64,000 nt of DNA, taken from positions 34,539,760-34,603,759 of the forward strand of contig JASWHV010000010.1 of NCBI GenBank assembly GCA_030760725.1, in the 5' to 3' direction. The position numbers and the translations under genes are program-made. This DNA is from Neostapfia colusana (taxonomy: Eukaryota; Streptophyta; Magnoliopsida; Poales; Poaceae). Position 1 is the stretch's first letter. Every line of letters starts with the position of its first letter. This document shows, piece after piece, positions 10,972 through 21,921 of the stretch. The notes beneath the pieces were generated by a model, which did no database searches, was not told the origin of the DNA, and saw nothing but the letters and a program-made list of their open reading frames with translations.

Positions 10972-12710
10972 GAAGGCGCACTCGTCACCTTCCTCCGGCA
11001 CAACATTGACGTGTTTGCATGGCAGCCGTCACAGATGCCGAGGATCCCCAGGGAGGTGATCGAGCACCACTTAAAAGTCTTCCCCGACGCCTGGCCAGTT
11101 CAACAGAAGCCCCGCAAGCAGTCCATCAAGCGGCAAAACATCATTCGTGAAGAAATCAAGAAGCTGCTGGACGCTGGCTTCATACGGGAGGTCCACCACC
11201 CCCGGTGGTTGGCGAACCCCGTCGTTGTCCCGAAGGCCGGCGGGAAGCTCCGGATGTGCATCGACTACACCAGTCTCAATAAGGCATGTCCCAAAGATCC
11301 ATTCCCTCTCCCTAGAATAGATCAAATAGTAGACTCAACATCAGGCTGTGATATGCTATGCTTCCTAGACGCCTACTCGGGTTTCCATCAGATCCCCATG
11401 TCTAGGGAGGATGAAGAGCACACCTCCTTCATCACAGTAGATGACCTTTATTGTTATGTGTCTATGCCTTACGGCCTGAAGAATTCACTCCCCACCTTTG
11501 TGCGAGTGATGCACAAAACCTTTGGGGAGTTAATAAGAGACTTAGTTGAGGTGTACGTCGATGACATCGTTGTCAAGGTCAAGCTGGGTTCATCTATGTT
11601 AGATAACCTAGCCTTAGTTTTTGACAAATTGCGCTCTACGCGCACCAAGCTGAACCCCGACAAATGTGGGTTCGGTGTGTCCTCTGGGAAGCTCTTAGGA
11701 TTCCTGGTCTCGCACCTGGGGATTGAGGCCAACCTAGAGAAGATCAAGGCCATCGACTTGATGCGGCCTCCTGCCCGCGTCAAGGATGTCCAGAAACTCA
11801 CGGGATGCCTAGCTGCGCTAAGTCGGTTTATACCGAGGCTAGCAGAGCGGGCACTCCCTTTCTTTAAGCTCCTGCGCAAGTCTGGCCCATTTGCCTGGAC
11901 TGACGAAGCAGAAGAGGCTTTCCAGGAGTTGAAGCGACTCCTGATGACCCTACCTATCATGGTGGCCCCTGAGCCCGGAGAGCACCTGCTGCTCTACATC
12001 GCGGCGACAACTGAAGTGGTGAGTATGGTCCTCATCGCAGAGCGGCCGGACCTCTCATCTTCACAACCTGCTCAGGCTGCAGAAGACAGACGCCAGGAGG
12101 CCCCCTAGGACCGAGACGGTCTCTCGGACCTCCAAGGCAACCTCCTAGAGGTCCAGGTCGGCCTCCCGGAGGTCTAGGGCGGTCTCCCGAACCGCCGAGA
12201 TAAACCCCCGGGGGTCCTGTGGGACCCCCCGGGGGCCCAACGGGACCTCCAGAAGATCCCTCAAGAACCCCCGGAGCTCCCAGAGAACCCGCGGGGCCCC
12301 CCGAAGAACCAAGATAGCTTAAGGGCCTCCGGGAGGCCCCCGTGGGTCCACTCACCTCCAGCGGGCCAGGGCCAATGGATGAAGACCTCCCGGACCTAAG
12401 AGAGAGGGTTTGAACCATCCAGAGGCCTGTCTACTACATCAGCGAAGTACTTCATGATGCCAAGACAAGGTACCTAGAAGTCCACAAGCTGCTGTATGCG
12501 GTGCTCGTGGCCTCCAGGAAGCTCCGCCATTACTTCCAGGCCCACCGGGTCTCGGTAGTCACCTCGTATCCGCTGAAGACGATTCTTCACAGCCCCCATG
12601 CGACTGGCAACGTTGCTAAATGGGAGGCAGAGCTGGCGGAGTTCGAGCTGGACTTCCTTCCACGCCATGCAGTCAAAAGCCAAGCACTGGCCGACTTTGT
12701 GGCTTAGACA
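10972..12710 (+). pseudogene. B1 reverse transcriptase and gypsy RNase H, broken
   Basis: It continues the gag-PR frame after the amber codon. The RT region shows KLRMCIDYTSLNKACPKD, FLDAYSGFHQI, MPYGLKN and the catalytic YVDD box (about 11550-11570), so the RNA- and DNA-dependent polymerase core is intact to about 12105. A proline/glycine-rich linker follows, then RPVYYISEVLHDAKTRYLE and the remainder of the gypsy RNase H to ALADFVA. Breaks are TAG 12106-12108 (CAG in B2), TGA 12411-12413 (CGA in B2) and TAG 12705-12707. The last sits at a 3-bp loss where B2 reads AEW. Confidence 0.87.
12110..12400. repeat. Minisatellite linker (CCTCCGGGAGGT-like) inside B1 RNase H
   Basis: Head-to-tail 18-24 bp units rich in the palindromic core CCTCCNGGAGG encode Leu-Pro-Glu-Val and Pro-Pro-Gly-like repeats in B2 (about 17950-18230). 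The repeat sits between VSMVLIAE and RPVYYISEV. Confidence 0.65.
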
Positions 12711-12785
12711 CCAACGAAAACTGACCCAGGGGGCCACGAAGACGGTGAACCAGAGCACCAAGCTCCGGTCTTCACCGAGCCCCAC

Positions 12786-13748
12786 TTGACACTTTTCTTC
12801 GACGGCTCCTCGCGAAAGCAGGGGGCCGGTGCCGGCGTACTGCTCCTCATGCCATCGGGGGAACAGTTTGGGTACATGGTGCGTCTCAATTTCAAGGCAA
12901 CCAACAACATGGCAGAGTATGAAGCACTCATCTTTGGCCTGCAGACAGCCCTGTCTTTAGGCGCTCACCAGTTGTTGGCACAGGGCGACTCCCAGCTGGT
13001 CATCAAGCAAGTCAAGGGCGAATGCTCCTGCAATGACCCACAGCTAGCTGCATATCTGCTTCACGTGCAGATGTTGGAGAAAGAGTTCCTCGCCTTGGAC
13101 CTGCGCCACGTACCGCGTGCTGGCAATGCCGCAGCTGACAACCTTTCAACGAAGGCTTCCACCGGAGCCCCCTCACCCGAAGGAGTTTTCGAGAGGACGT
13201 TGCTGCGGCCCACAGCCCGGCCCGCCGAGCCGGGCGAAGGGGGCTTGACCAGCACCTCGAAGCTGGCGGTCCCGGCGGCCCTACAGCCATGGATGCCGCC
13301 AAGGATCGTAAGCATCACTGGGGACTCCGTGCAACCCAGCGCTCAAGATCCAGAAGCTCAAGTCAGACCCGATGCATGGATCACGGAGATCCAGGACTAC
13401 TTGAAGGACAACATCCTGCCTGATGAACATGCAACCGCTGAACGGATTGTGTGTATGGCTAAGAGATACGCGTTGGTAGAGGGGGATCTCTACCGGCGCG
13501 GCGCCAACCACATACTATTGCGGTGCATAACCCAGGGGGAAGGCTGCGACTTGCTCGCTAAGATCCATGGAGGCGAATGTGGAAGTCACTCTTCCTCACG
13601 CACGCTTGTCGGTAAAGCCTTCCGGCATGGCTTCTACTGGCCGACGGCACTCCAGGATGCCGTCAAGCTGGTCGAGAGCTGCAAGGCGTGCCAGTTCCAC
13701 GCCAAACAGATCCATACACCGGCTCAGGCAGTACAGATGATCCCACCC
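12786..13748 (+). pseudogene. B1 second RNase H (archaeal-like) and integrase N-terminus
   Basis: This is an open stretch cut off by B2. It begins TLFFDGSSRKQGAGAG, the first acidic residue of the additional RNase H. Then come NNMAEYEALIFGL (Glu), LAQGDSQLVIKQV (Asp) and AGNAAADNLST (Asp), giving the full D-E-D-D set. The integrase zinc-binding HHCC region follows: KIHGGECGSHSS (two His) and SCKACQFHAK (two Cys). The reading frame stops only because B2 was inserted after QAVQMIPP; it resumes at 23025. A second RNase H of this kind is characteristic of Tat elements. Confidence 0.88.
13744..13748. repeat. Target-site duplication of B2 (CACCC), left copy
   Basis: CACCC is repeated at 23020-23024. 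Joining across one copy restores B1 integrase (MIPP to SWPFAVWG). Confidence 0.93.
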
Positions 13749-14847
13749 TGTCGAAGTGTGCGATCGACACTTCCCCCGGGCCTGCACTGGGCAGCCTGCG
13801 GAGGTTCTTTTTTCGGAGGGGCTAGTTCCTAGCGGAGAGCTTGCGCGGATGGACGAGTTAGTGAGAGCTTGACACGGGATGTTTTACGTGGTTCAGGCCG
13901 CCGGAGCGTAAAACCCTACGTCCACGGCGAGCTATGGAGCTCGCTGTATTGCTTGCTGCTCAGGGCCGGGGGCCTGAGCTTGGGGGTGAGTTACAGCTTG
14001 AGAGTATGTGGCTAGCATATGAGTTGCAGAATGCGAACCCTTGCTATCGAAGCCTACCCGAGCCTTTTATAGTCCAAGGCTCGGGCGGCTTACAAGGGAA
14101 GCCGGGACCCGACAGGTGGTCCCGGGAAGATTGTCTATTATCTACCGTATCTGTAGTTACGCCGGTGGTTGCCTCTGGTCGAAGGCTTCTGAGTCTTCAT
14201 TTTGCCGCCCTGCCCAGGCCACGCACTAGTCATAGTGGTTGATAACGGCGCAGGCGGCATGGGATGTCTTGTCGCGGCGTTTATTACCTGGCAGGTTCTG
14301 ACATCGCGCGCCAGTCTGTGATGCGACTGGGCGCAACGGCACCTGACAGGCGCGTGCTCTGCGTTTCCGCGTCTTGGGAAGACGCGGGCCTTGAATACCT
14401 TGTACGGGCAAGGTGAGGAGCGCCTTTACGCCCGCTGCCTACCGCTCGGGGGCAGACTGCACCGTTCTTCTAGCCACATGGTGGGTCCGGAGCTCTTCTC
14501 TGAGGAGAGGGAGGTCCGGCCCCGCTGGACGCGTGGCGCCTTCGGACCTCTCTCCTGCGGAGGGGGTGGTCCAGCTTCTGCATGCCACGTGGCGGGCCCG
14601 GAGCTCACCTCTGAGGAGAGGGAGGTCCGGCCCCGCTGGACGCGTGGCGTCTTCGGACCTCTCTCCCGCGGAGGGGGAGGTCCGGCTTCTGTATGCCATG
14701 TGGCAGGCCCGGAGCTCTCCTCTGAGGAGATGGAGGTCCGGCCCCGCCAGACGCGTGGCGCCTTCGGAGCTCTCTCTGCGGAGAAGGGCGAGCACCTTAG
14801 GCATTTCACCTTGTGCGCGGGGGTACCCCATATCTCAGGTACCGACA
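13749..14847 (-). mobile_element. B2 3' LTR
   Basis: It is 1099 bp, collinear with 21922-23019. On the minus strand it runs TGTCGGTACC...CACTTCGACA. The TATA box (opposite strand) is at about 14064-14071. The U3 third again consists of GGAGGTCCGGCC-type tandem units (about 14490-14790). Confidence 0.93.
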
Positions 14848-15687
14848 GTGGCCCCCGGGCCCATCTCGGGGGAGATAGCGAGCCCGAGGTGGGACCTCCG
14901 TCTCTTCCGATCCGCGCACTTTCTTTAAGTTCCGAATTGGCCGCTGCCGGAGCACGAACGGCCGCGGGGTCGTGAGAGCGTGCGCTCACTTGATGACTGC
15001 TTTTACTGCGGAGACGGGAGCCCCGGCCATGTTGAACACGCAGGGCTTTCGGAGCTCTTCCACCGCTGGGGTAGGTCCGGCTTCTGCCTGCCACGTGGCG
15101 AGCCCGGAGCCCCTCTCAAGGAAGGAGAGAGTTCCGGGCCTGCTGGACACGTGGGGCCCCCGAGCCCCGCCCCCTCTAGCCCCGGGTCGAAGTAGTTGGT
15201 AGCTCCTTTCCCCCTACTTCACGCAGTCCCCGTTGCCGCAACCTGGAAGTCCTGCACACAGGTAGAGGAAACGTAATTCTCTTTGGGGGCTCCCCCTCCC
15301 TTGTCTCACAGTCTTATTTGACTTACAGCCCCCAACCATATGCTTGATGCTTGGGGATTTGTAGAGAGGGGGAGCTGAGCACATGGCAACCATGTACTGC
15401 AAGGGTGATAAAAAATAACTCAATTCACAATTCAAATGAGTACAAGGAAAGAGCAAAGTAGGGCAGACTTCTTTTCGTACAACCTTCCATAGGAGGAAGG
15501 CAGGCTAAACATGGAGGCCACGACCCACCCCATTAAGAGGGGAAGCAAGACTCTACGCGCTTGGAGTCAGAACCAGGCAAAGCTGAACGTAGTCCTGGAC
15601 CGTCCCCTGGGGTTTAGCTGCTCCGAGCGCTGCTCCTGGACTCTATGGGGTTCATTACGAAAAGAAAGTACTGACCTATTTTTGCTC
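14848..15687 (-). other. B2 3' noncoding region
   Basis: About 840 bp between the integrase stop and the 3' LTR. It is related to 23889-24480 and 25700-25836 of B1 but lacks about 1.1 kb found there. I see no antisense gene comparable to the one in G. The LTR is preceded (minus strand) by GGGCCCGGGGGCCAC, a poor polypurine tract. Confidence 0.7.
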
Positions 15688-18363
15688 TTAGGGGTAGAAC
15701 TTACGGAGGTGTTCTATGTTCCAAGGATTCGGGAGCAGGTCCCCATCCTCGGTGGAAAGGCACACACACCCGGGGCGGCATACTTTCGTGACTCGGAAGG
15801 GGCCTTCCCAACTAGGGGAGAGTTTGTGGGCCCCTTCGCGAGAAAGTATGCGCCGCAACACCAGGTCACCTTCCTGCAGCTCCCGGGCACGCACAGACCT
15901 CTGGTGGTAGTGCCGAAGCGCCTGTCTGTACCGCGCGTTACGGAGTGCCGCATGTAATCGGACCTCGTCGACGAGGTCGATTTCTCCACGCCGGAGGTTG
16001 TCCTGCGTGGCTTCGTCGTAAGCCCGGACACGGTGAGACTTCATGGTGACTTCTGGAGGAAGTACAGCTTCGGCCCCGTACACCATGAAGAAGGGTGTCT
16101 CCCCGGTGGCCCGGCTCTGGGATGTCCGGTTAGCCCATAGCGTGCTCGGGAGTTCATCTACCCAATTGGCACCATGTTTCTTCAGGCTGGCGAAGGTACG
16201 AGTCTTGAGGCCCCGGAGAATCTCCGCATTGGCCCTCTCGACTTGCCCATTGCTCTTCGGGTGAGCGACAGAGGCATAGCATACCTGAATGCCAAGGTCC
16301 TCGCAGTAGTCTTGGAATGCTGCGCTGGTGAACTGGGTCCCATTGTCAGTGATGATCCTCTTTGGGACCCCGAACCGGCAGACAATGGATCTGATGAATT
16401 TTACTGCTGATTGTTTATTGATGGTGACAACTGGTGTAGCTTCCGGCCACTTGGTGAACTTGTCGATAGCGACATAGAGGTACCGGAACCCCCCGACGGT
16501 TCTGGGGAATGGTCCCAGGATGTCCAGCCCCCACACGGCAAACGGCCACGAGGGCGGGATCATCTGTACCGCCTGAGCCGGTGTATGGATCTGCTTGGCG
16601 TGGAACTGGCACGCCTTGCAGCTCTCGACCAGCTTGACGGCATCCTGGAGTGCTGTCGGCCAGTAGAAGCCATGCTGGAAGGCTTTACCGACAAGCGTGC
16701 GTGAGGAAGAATGACTTCCACATTCGCCTCCATGGATCTCAGCGAGCAAGTCGCAGCCTTCCCCCTGGGTTATACACCGCAATAGGATGTGGTTGGCGCC
16801 ACGCCGGTAGAGATCCCCCTCTACCAGCGCGTACCTCTTAGCCATACGCACAATCCGTTCAGCGGTTGCATGTTCATCAGGGAGGATATTGTCCTTCAAG
16901 TAGTCCCGGATCTCCGTGATCCATGCATCGGGTCTGACTTGAGCTTCTGGATCTTGAGCGCTGGGTTGCACGGAGTCCCCAGTGACGCTTACGATCCTTG
17001 GCGGCACCCACGGTTGTAGGGCCACCGGGACCGCCAGCTTCGAGGTGCTGGTCAAGCCCCCTTCGCCCGGCTCGGCGGGCCGGGCTGTGGGCCGCAGCAA
17101 CGTCCTCTCGAAGACTCCTTCGGGCGCAGGGGCTCCTTTGGAAGCCTTCGTTGAAAGGTCATCGGCTGCGGTATTACCGGCGCGCGGTACGTGGTGCAGG
17201 TCCAAGGCGAGGAATTCTTTCTCCAACATCTGCACGTGAAGCAGATATGCAGCTAGCTGGGGGTCATTGCAGGAGCATTCGCCCTTGACTTGCTTGATGA
17301 CCATCTGGGAGTCGCCCTGTGCCAACAACTGGCGAGCGCCTAAAGACAGGGCTGTCTGCAGGCCAAAGATGAGTGCTTCATACTCCGCCATGTTGTTGGT
17401 TGCCTTGAAATTGAGACGCACCATATACCCAAACTGTTCCCCCGATGGCTTGAGGAGCAGTACGCCGGCACCGGCTCCCTGCTTTCGCGAGGAGCCGTCG
17501 AAGAAGAGTGTCCAGTGGGGTTCGGTGAAGACCGGAGCTTGGTGCTCCGGTTCTCCGCCACCATGGCCCCCTGGGTCAGCCTCCGTTGGTGTCCACTCCG
17601 CCACAAAGTCAGCCAGTGCTTGGCTCTTGACTGCATGGCGTGGGAGGAAGTCCAGCTCAAACTCCGCCAGCTCCGCCGCCCATTTAGCAACGTTGCCAGT
17701 CGCATGGGGGCTGTGAAGAATTGTCTTCAGTGGATACGATGTGACTACCGAGACCCGGTGGGCCTGGAAGTAATGGCGGAGCTTTCTGGAGGCAACGAGC
17801 ACCGCATACAGCAGCTTGTGGACTTCCAGGTACCTTGTCTTGGCATCATGAAGTACTTCGCTGATGTAGTAGACAGGCCTCTGTACGGTTCGAACCCTCT
17901 TTCTCAGGCCTGGGAGGTCCTTGTCCATTGGACCATTGGAGGTGGGCGGACCCACGGGGGCCTCCGGGAGCTGGGACCCAGAGGCCCTTAAGCTATCTTG
18001 ATTGTCCGGGAGCTCCGGGGGGTCTTGGGGGACCTCTGGGAGGTCCCATTTTGCCCCCGGGGGGTCCCGCGGGGCCCCCGGGGGTTTATCTTGGAGGTCC
18101 GGGAGACTGCCCAGGACCTCCGGGAGGCCGACCTGGACCTCCGGGAGGTTGCCTTGGAGGCCCGGGAGACCGTCTTGGTCCTGCGGGGCCTCCTGGCGTC
18201 TGTCTTCTGCTACCGGAGCAGGTTGTGAAGATGAGGGGTCCGGCCACTCTGCGACGAGGACCATACTCACTACTTCAGTTGTCGCCGCGATGTAGAGCAA
18301 CAGGTGCTCTCCGGGCTCAGGGGCTACCATGATTGGTAGGGTCGTCAGGAGTCGCTTCAACTC
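15688..18363 (-). CDS. B2 pol: RNase H, second RNase H and integrase (about 890 intact codons)
   Basis: This is the longest open stretch in the window, starting after a stop inside RT. In order: RT C-terminus (residues 1-40), a repetitive Pro/Gly/Leu linker (about 42-150), gypsy RNase H (RPVYYISEVLHD to ADFVAEW, about 160-252), the archaeal-like RNase H with FFDGSS, AEYEAL, AQGDSQ and TAADDLST (about 282-410), the integrase HHCC finger (IHGGECGSH, CKAC), then the integrase core with GLDILGPF, TDNGTQF and NGQVERAN (a D,D,E triad), and a C-terminal domain ending NIEHLRKFYP. All expected catalytic residues are present, so the fragment could in principle fold. It has no proper start codon of its own, because TAG 18364-18366 (CAG in B1) separates it from RT. 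Expression as part of a polyprotein is therefore blocked. Confidence 0.85.
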   Translation of the reverse strand, partial: ELKRLLTTLPIMVAPEPGEHLLLYIAATTEVVSMVLVAEWPDPSSSQPAPVAEDRRQEAPQDQDGLPGLQGNLPEVQVGLPEVLGSLPDLQDKPPGAPRDPPGAKWDLPEVPQDPPELPDNQDSLRASGSQLPEAPVGPPTSNGPMDKDLPGLRKRVRTVQRPVYYISEVLHDAKTRYLEVHKLLYAVLVASRKLRHYFQAHRVSVVTSYPLKTILHSPHATGNVAKWAAELAEFELDFLPRHAVKSQALADFVAEWTPTEADPGGHGGGEPEHQAPVFTEPHWTLFFDGSSRKQGAGAGVLLLKPSGEQFGYMVRLNFKATNNMAEYEALIFGLQTALSLGARQLLAQGDSQMVIKQVKGECSCNDPQLAAYLLHVQMLEKEFLALDLHHVPRAGNTAADDLSTKASKGAPAPEGVFERTLLRPTARPAEPGEGGLTSTSKLAVPVALQPWVPPRIVSVTGDSVQPSAQDPEAQVRPDAWITEIRDYLKDNILPDEHATAERIVRMAKRYALVEGDLYRRGANHILLRCITQGEGCDLLAEIHGGECGSHSSSRTLVGKAFQHGFYWPTALQDAVKLVESCKACQFHAKQIHTPAQAVQMIPPSWPFAVWGLDILGPFPRTVGGFRYLYVAIDKFTKWPEATPVVTINKQSAVKFIRSIVCRFGVPKRIITDNGTQFTSAAFQDYCEDLGIQVCYASVAHPKSNGQVERANAEILRGLKTRTFASLKKHGANWVDELPSTLWANRTSQSRATGETPFFMVYGAEAVLPPEVTMKSHRVRAYDEATQDNLRRGEIDLVDEVRLHAALRNARYRQALRHYHQRSVRARELQEGDLVLRRILSREGAHKLSPSWEGPFRVTKVCRPGCVCLSTEDGDLLPNPWNIEHLRKFYP

Positions 18364-19317
18364 CTAGAAAGCCTCTTCTGCTTCGTCAGTCCAGGCGAAA
18401 GGGCCTGACTTGCGCAGGAGCTTAAAGAAAGGGAGTGCCCGCTCTGCTAACCTCGGTATAAACCGACTCAGCGCGGCTAGACATCCTGTGAGTTTCTGGA
18501 CATCCTTGACGCGGGCAGGGGGCCGCATCAAGTCGATGGCCTTGATCTTCTCTGGGTTGGCCTCAATCCCCCGGTGCGAGACCAGGAACCCTAAGAGCTT
18601 CCCAGAGGACACGCCGGACACACATTTATCTGGGTTCAGCTTGGTGGGCGTAGAGCGCAACTTGTCAAAGACTAAGGCTAGGTTATCTAGCAGGGACGGA
18701 CCCTGCTTGACCCTGACAACTATGTCATCGACATACACCTCAACCAGGTCTCTTATTAACTCCCCAAAGGATTTGTGCATTGCCCGCACAAAGGTGGGGA
18801 GTGCATTCTTTAGGCCGTAAGGCATAGACACATAGCAATAAAGGCCGTCTACTGTGATGAAGGAGGTGTGCTCCTCGTCCTCCCTAGACATGGGGATCTG
18901 ATGGAAACCCGAGTAGGCGTCTAGGAAGCACAGCATATCACAGCCCGACGTTGAGTCTACTATTTGATCTATTCTAGGGAGAGGGAATGGATCTTTAGGA
19001 CATGCCTTATTGAGACTGGTGTAGTCGATGCACATCCGGAGCTTCCCGCCAGCCTTCGGGACAATGACGGGGTTCGCCAACCATCGAGGGTGGTGGACCT
19101 CCCGTATGAAGCCAGCGTCCAGCAGCTTCTTGACTTCTTCACGGATGAAGTTCTGCCGCTCGATGGACTGCTTGCGGGGCTTCTGTTGAACCGGCCGGGC
19201 GTCGGGGAAGACTTTCAAGTGGTGCTCGATCACCTTCCTGGGGATCCCCGGCATCTGTGACGGCTGCCATGCAAACACGTCGACGTTGTGCCGGAGGAAG
19301 GTGACGAGCGCGCCTTC
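18364..19317 (-). pseudogene. B2 reverse transcriptase
   Basis: It reads in the same frame as B2 gag and pol between two amber codons (19318-19320 and 18364-18366). RT blocks are intact: KLRMCIDYTSLNK, CFLDAYSGFHQIPM, YCYVSMPYGLKNA, and catalytic YVDD in EVYVDDIVVRV (about 18715-18745). The thumb follows (KLTGCLAALSRFIPR). The downstream stop lies at EEAF-stop-ELKR, where B1 has Gln, consistent with CAG to TAG. Confidence 0.88.
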
Positions 19318-21864
19318 CTATTTACTATCCAGGCCCCCGGCTACCCGGGTGGTCAGGGTAGCTTCGGCGCCGACTTGGACGACCTTTAAGGGGACGCCGC
19401 CCTCGTCGAGAGGTTGCACCCGGGGTGCTGTGGTGGAAGCACGGTGACGTGCGCACGGGCGGAGCTGGTCCGGTTCCGTATTGCCGGGGGCTGAGGCCCC
19501 AGCTGTCGCGAGTGCTTGGAGCTTCTCCAGGGCCGACACTGCAGCAGTGCGGTCCCCACGAATCCTGAGAACACCTATCGGTGTTGGCATCTTCAGGACA
19601 AGGTAGCCGTAATGGGCTACAGCCATGAACCGGTACAGGGCTGGCCTGCCGATTATGGCGTTGAAGGGGAGATCTATGTCCGCTACGTCGAACAGAATGT
19701 ACTCTGTTCGATAGCTGTCCGGAGCCCCGAAGGTCACCGGGAGACTAATGCTGCCGTAGGGGATAACCTGTCCCGGCCCTACCCCTGACAACGGACTCGA
19801 CGGGGTGAGCTTGGCCATCGGGATTTGCAGCTTCTGGAAAGCTGCACGGCTGATGAGGTTCAGCCCAGCCCCTCCATCCACCAAAACGTGGTACATTCTC
19901 ACGTTGGCGATGGTAGGGGCCACCAGGAGCGGCAGTTGGCCGGCCCCAGCCTTGTTCCTGGGGCAGTCGGTGGCATCAAAGCTGATGGGGGTCCCCATCC
20001 ACTTTAGGTGCGGTGCAGCACTTGGGAGTGGCGCCACCGACGCTACCGCTCGGCGCAGAGTCTTGACTGCGCTTCGGGACGAGGGGTCGGCGGACCCGCC
20101 GTATATGACGTAGAGCTTCTTCCGACGCTCATCGCCGCTGGAGCCGGAATCCTCGTGATTGCGTGCCGCCTTCACGACACGCGGAGGCTCCTGGATCTCC
20201 TCTGGGTGGTCGATGTTGTCTGGAACATCCACCCTCTGCTCATCTTCCTTTGGACGGAAGGGCAGGTGATCAGCCCGCTGCCGCTTCTCCTTGCGGAAGC
20301 GCTCTGCGAGCCTTCGGATCTCCCGGCACTCGGCAGCAGTGTGGCGACAGCTGCCGTGCACGGGGCACATATTGTCTTTATCACCTTCTGGGATTGGTGA
20401 TCTTCGCTGCTTCTTGTCGGGGCGCGGCCCCCGAGCCCCACCGAGCGTCGCTGCAGTGACGACTGGGGCTGCGGTCGGTGACTCTATCTTGCTTCTGCCT
20501 CAGTCCTTGGCCTTCCTGCTGCCTCCACAGGGAGTAGGACTGGATCCGGGCAGTCCCCCTGACTCGGAGGATGGCAGCGAGTGCCAGTTCCGTCCTTCGG
20601 CAGCTCTGGCGCATTTGTCTGCCAAGCTGAAGAGCTCTGAGACGTCGCGGACCTCCCTGGTCGCGAGCTTCTCGAGCATTTTCCTGTCCCGGACGCCTTG
20701 CCGGAATGCCACCACCACAGAAGCATTTTGAATGTGTGGGATGGTGTTCCGCACCTGGGAGAACCGCTGGATGAAAGAGCGCAGCGACTCCACAGGTTGC
20801 TGCTGGACGGCGTGGAGGTCGAGCTCCGTGCCAGGCGGGGTGTAGGAGCTGCCGAAGTTGGCTACGAACTGTCGGCAAAGCTCTCCCCAGGAGGTGACGG
20901 AACCTTGGGGGAGGTTCATGAGCTAAGACCGGGCTGGACCGGTCAAGGTGACAGGGAAGTAATTGGCCATGACGGCTTCATTCCCTCCTGCGGCAAGTAT
21001 GGCCGTGGAGTAGATCTGGAGGAACTCCGCCGGGTTGACGCTGCCGTCGTACTTCTCGGGCAGGTGTGGCCGAAACTTGCGTGGCCACTTCGCAAAGCGA
21101 AGATGGGGCACGAGGGCTGCACACCCTGCTTCTGTCACCGCAGGTTCTGGTGCCGCGAATGCTGAGTTCGCACCAGGCACAGTGTACCCCGGTACGGGCA
21201 AAGCTGCACCATAGGCCGGGGGCGCCATCTGCAGTACATATGACTGTGGCATATTCTGCACGGCGCAAACCTGGGGCAGAGATCGCATGGCGAAGGTCTG
21301 CTCTTCAGGCTGGGTCGAGGCCGACGTCATGCTGTCATCAGCTTCTTGGTAGCGACGCCTTTCTCGGCGTTGCTCGAGGTATACCCGGGCATCTTGACCC
21401 GAGCGACACCGCTCCAGCTCTGTCCTCAGATCCATCGATTGAGGGCTGGCAGAGCTGGAATCTGCCGTCTGTTCATCAACCATCGGCGTGCGTATCAGCG
21501 ACACGGCCGGCTGGTTAGAGTGTCATCTCCGCCGGAGTCGCGGGCTTGCGGCAGCGACGACAAGACGGTCTACCTCGAGAATCCACCGCTGGGTCGCTGC
21601 CTGAGGCGCGTCTCCAGCGGGCGGATTGTGCAGTAGCGCTCTTGCTGCAGCTAGCGTGCCCCTTCCGGGTATGCCCGGCGCTACTGGAGATATGACGCTG
21701 GATGGAGCCTGCATTGCCGGGGTCGGCGCTGCCAGAGCCGGTTGCTGGCTCCCAGCTTGTACTGACACACTCCGTCCTGAGTGTGTTGGCTTGTACTCCC
21801 CCCTAGCCGCGGCTCGCCGCGGAGGCGGGGGAGGTGAGCTTTCCGCCGAAGGGAGCTTGGTCAT
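19318..21864 (-). pseudogene. B2 gag-protease
   Basis: One reading frame starts at ATG 21864 (MTKLPSAESS). Gag has the same order as B1 (WPRKFRPHLPEKYDGS, SFIQRFSQVRNTIP), then CPVHGSCRHTAAEC. The protease shows HVLVDGGAGLNLIS (intact here, about 19850-19880) and IIGRPALYRF. Four stops interrupt it: TGA 21523-21525 (CGA in B1), TAG 20923-20925 (TGG in B1), TGA 20500-20502 (CGA in B1), and TAG 19318-19320, which B1 shares at the same codon. The first three fit C-to-T change, one of them on the opposite strand. Confidence 0.87.
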
Positions 21865-21901
21865 CTTCGTCGGCTGAAACTCGTCGCGCTAGGGGAAAAG
21901 T

Positions 21902-21919
21902 CCCCTACATGGCGCGCCA
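21902..21919 (-). other. Primer-binding site of B2
   Basis: On the minus strand TGGCGCGCCATGTAGGGG starts 2 bp inside the 5' LTR end, as in B1. Confidence 0.75.
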
Positions 21920-21921
21920 AA

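Noticed and set aside
15511..15957. 148-codon plus-strand ORF opposite the B2 integrase end
   Set aside because: It is the shadow of the conserved integrase C-terminus; no independent family signal.
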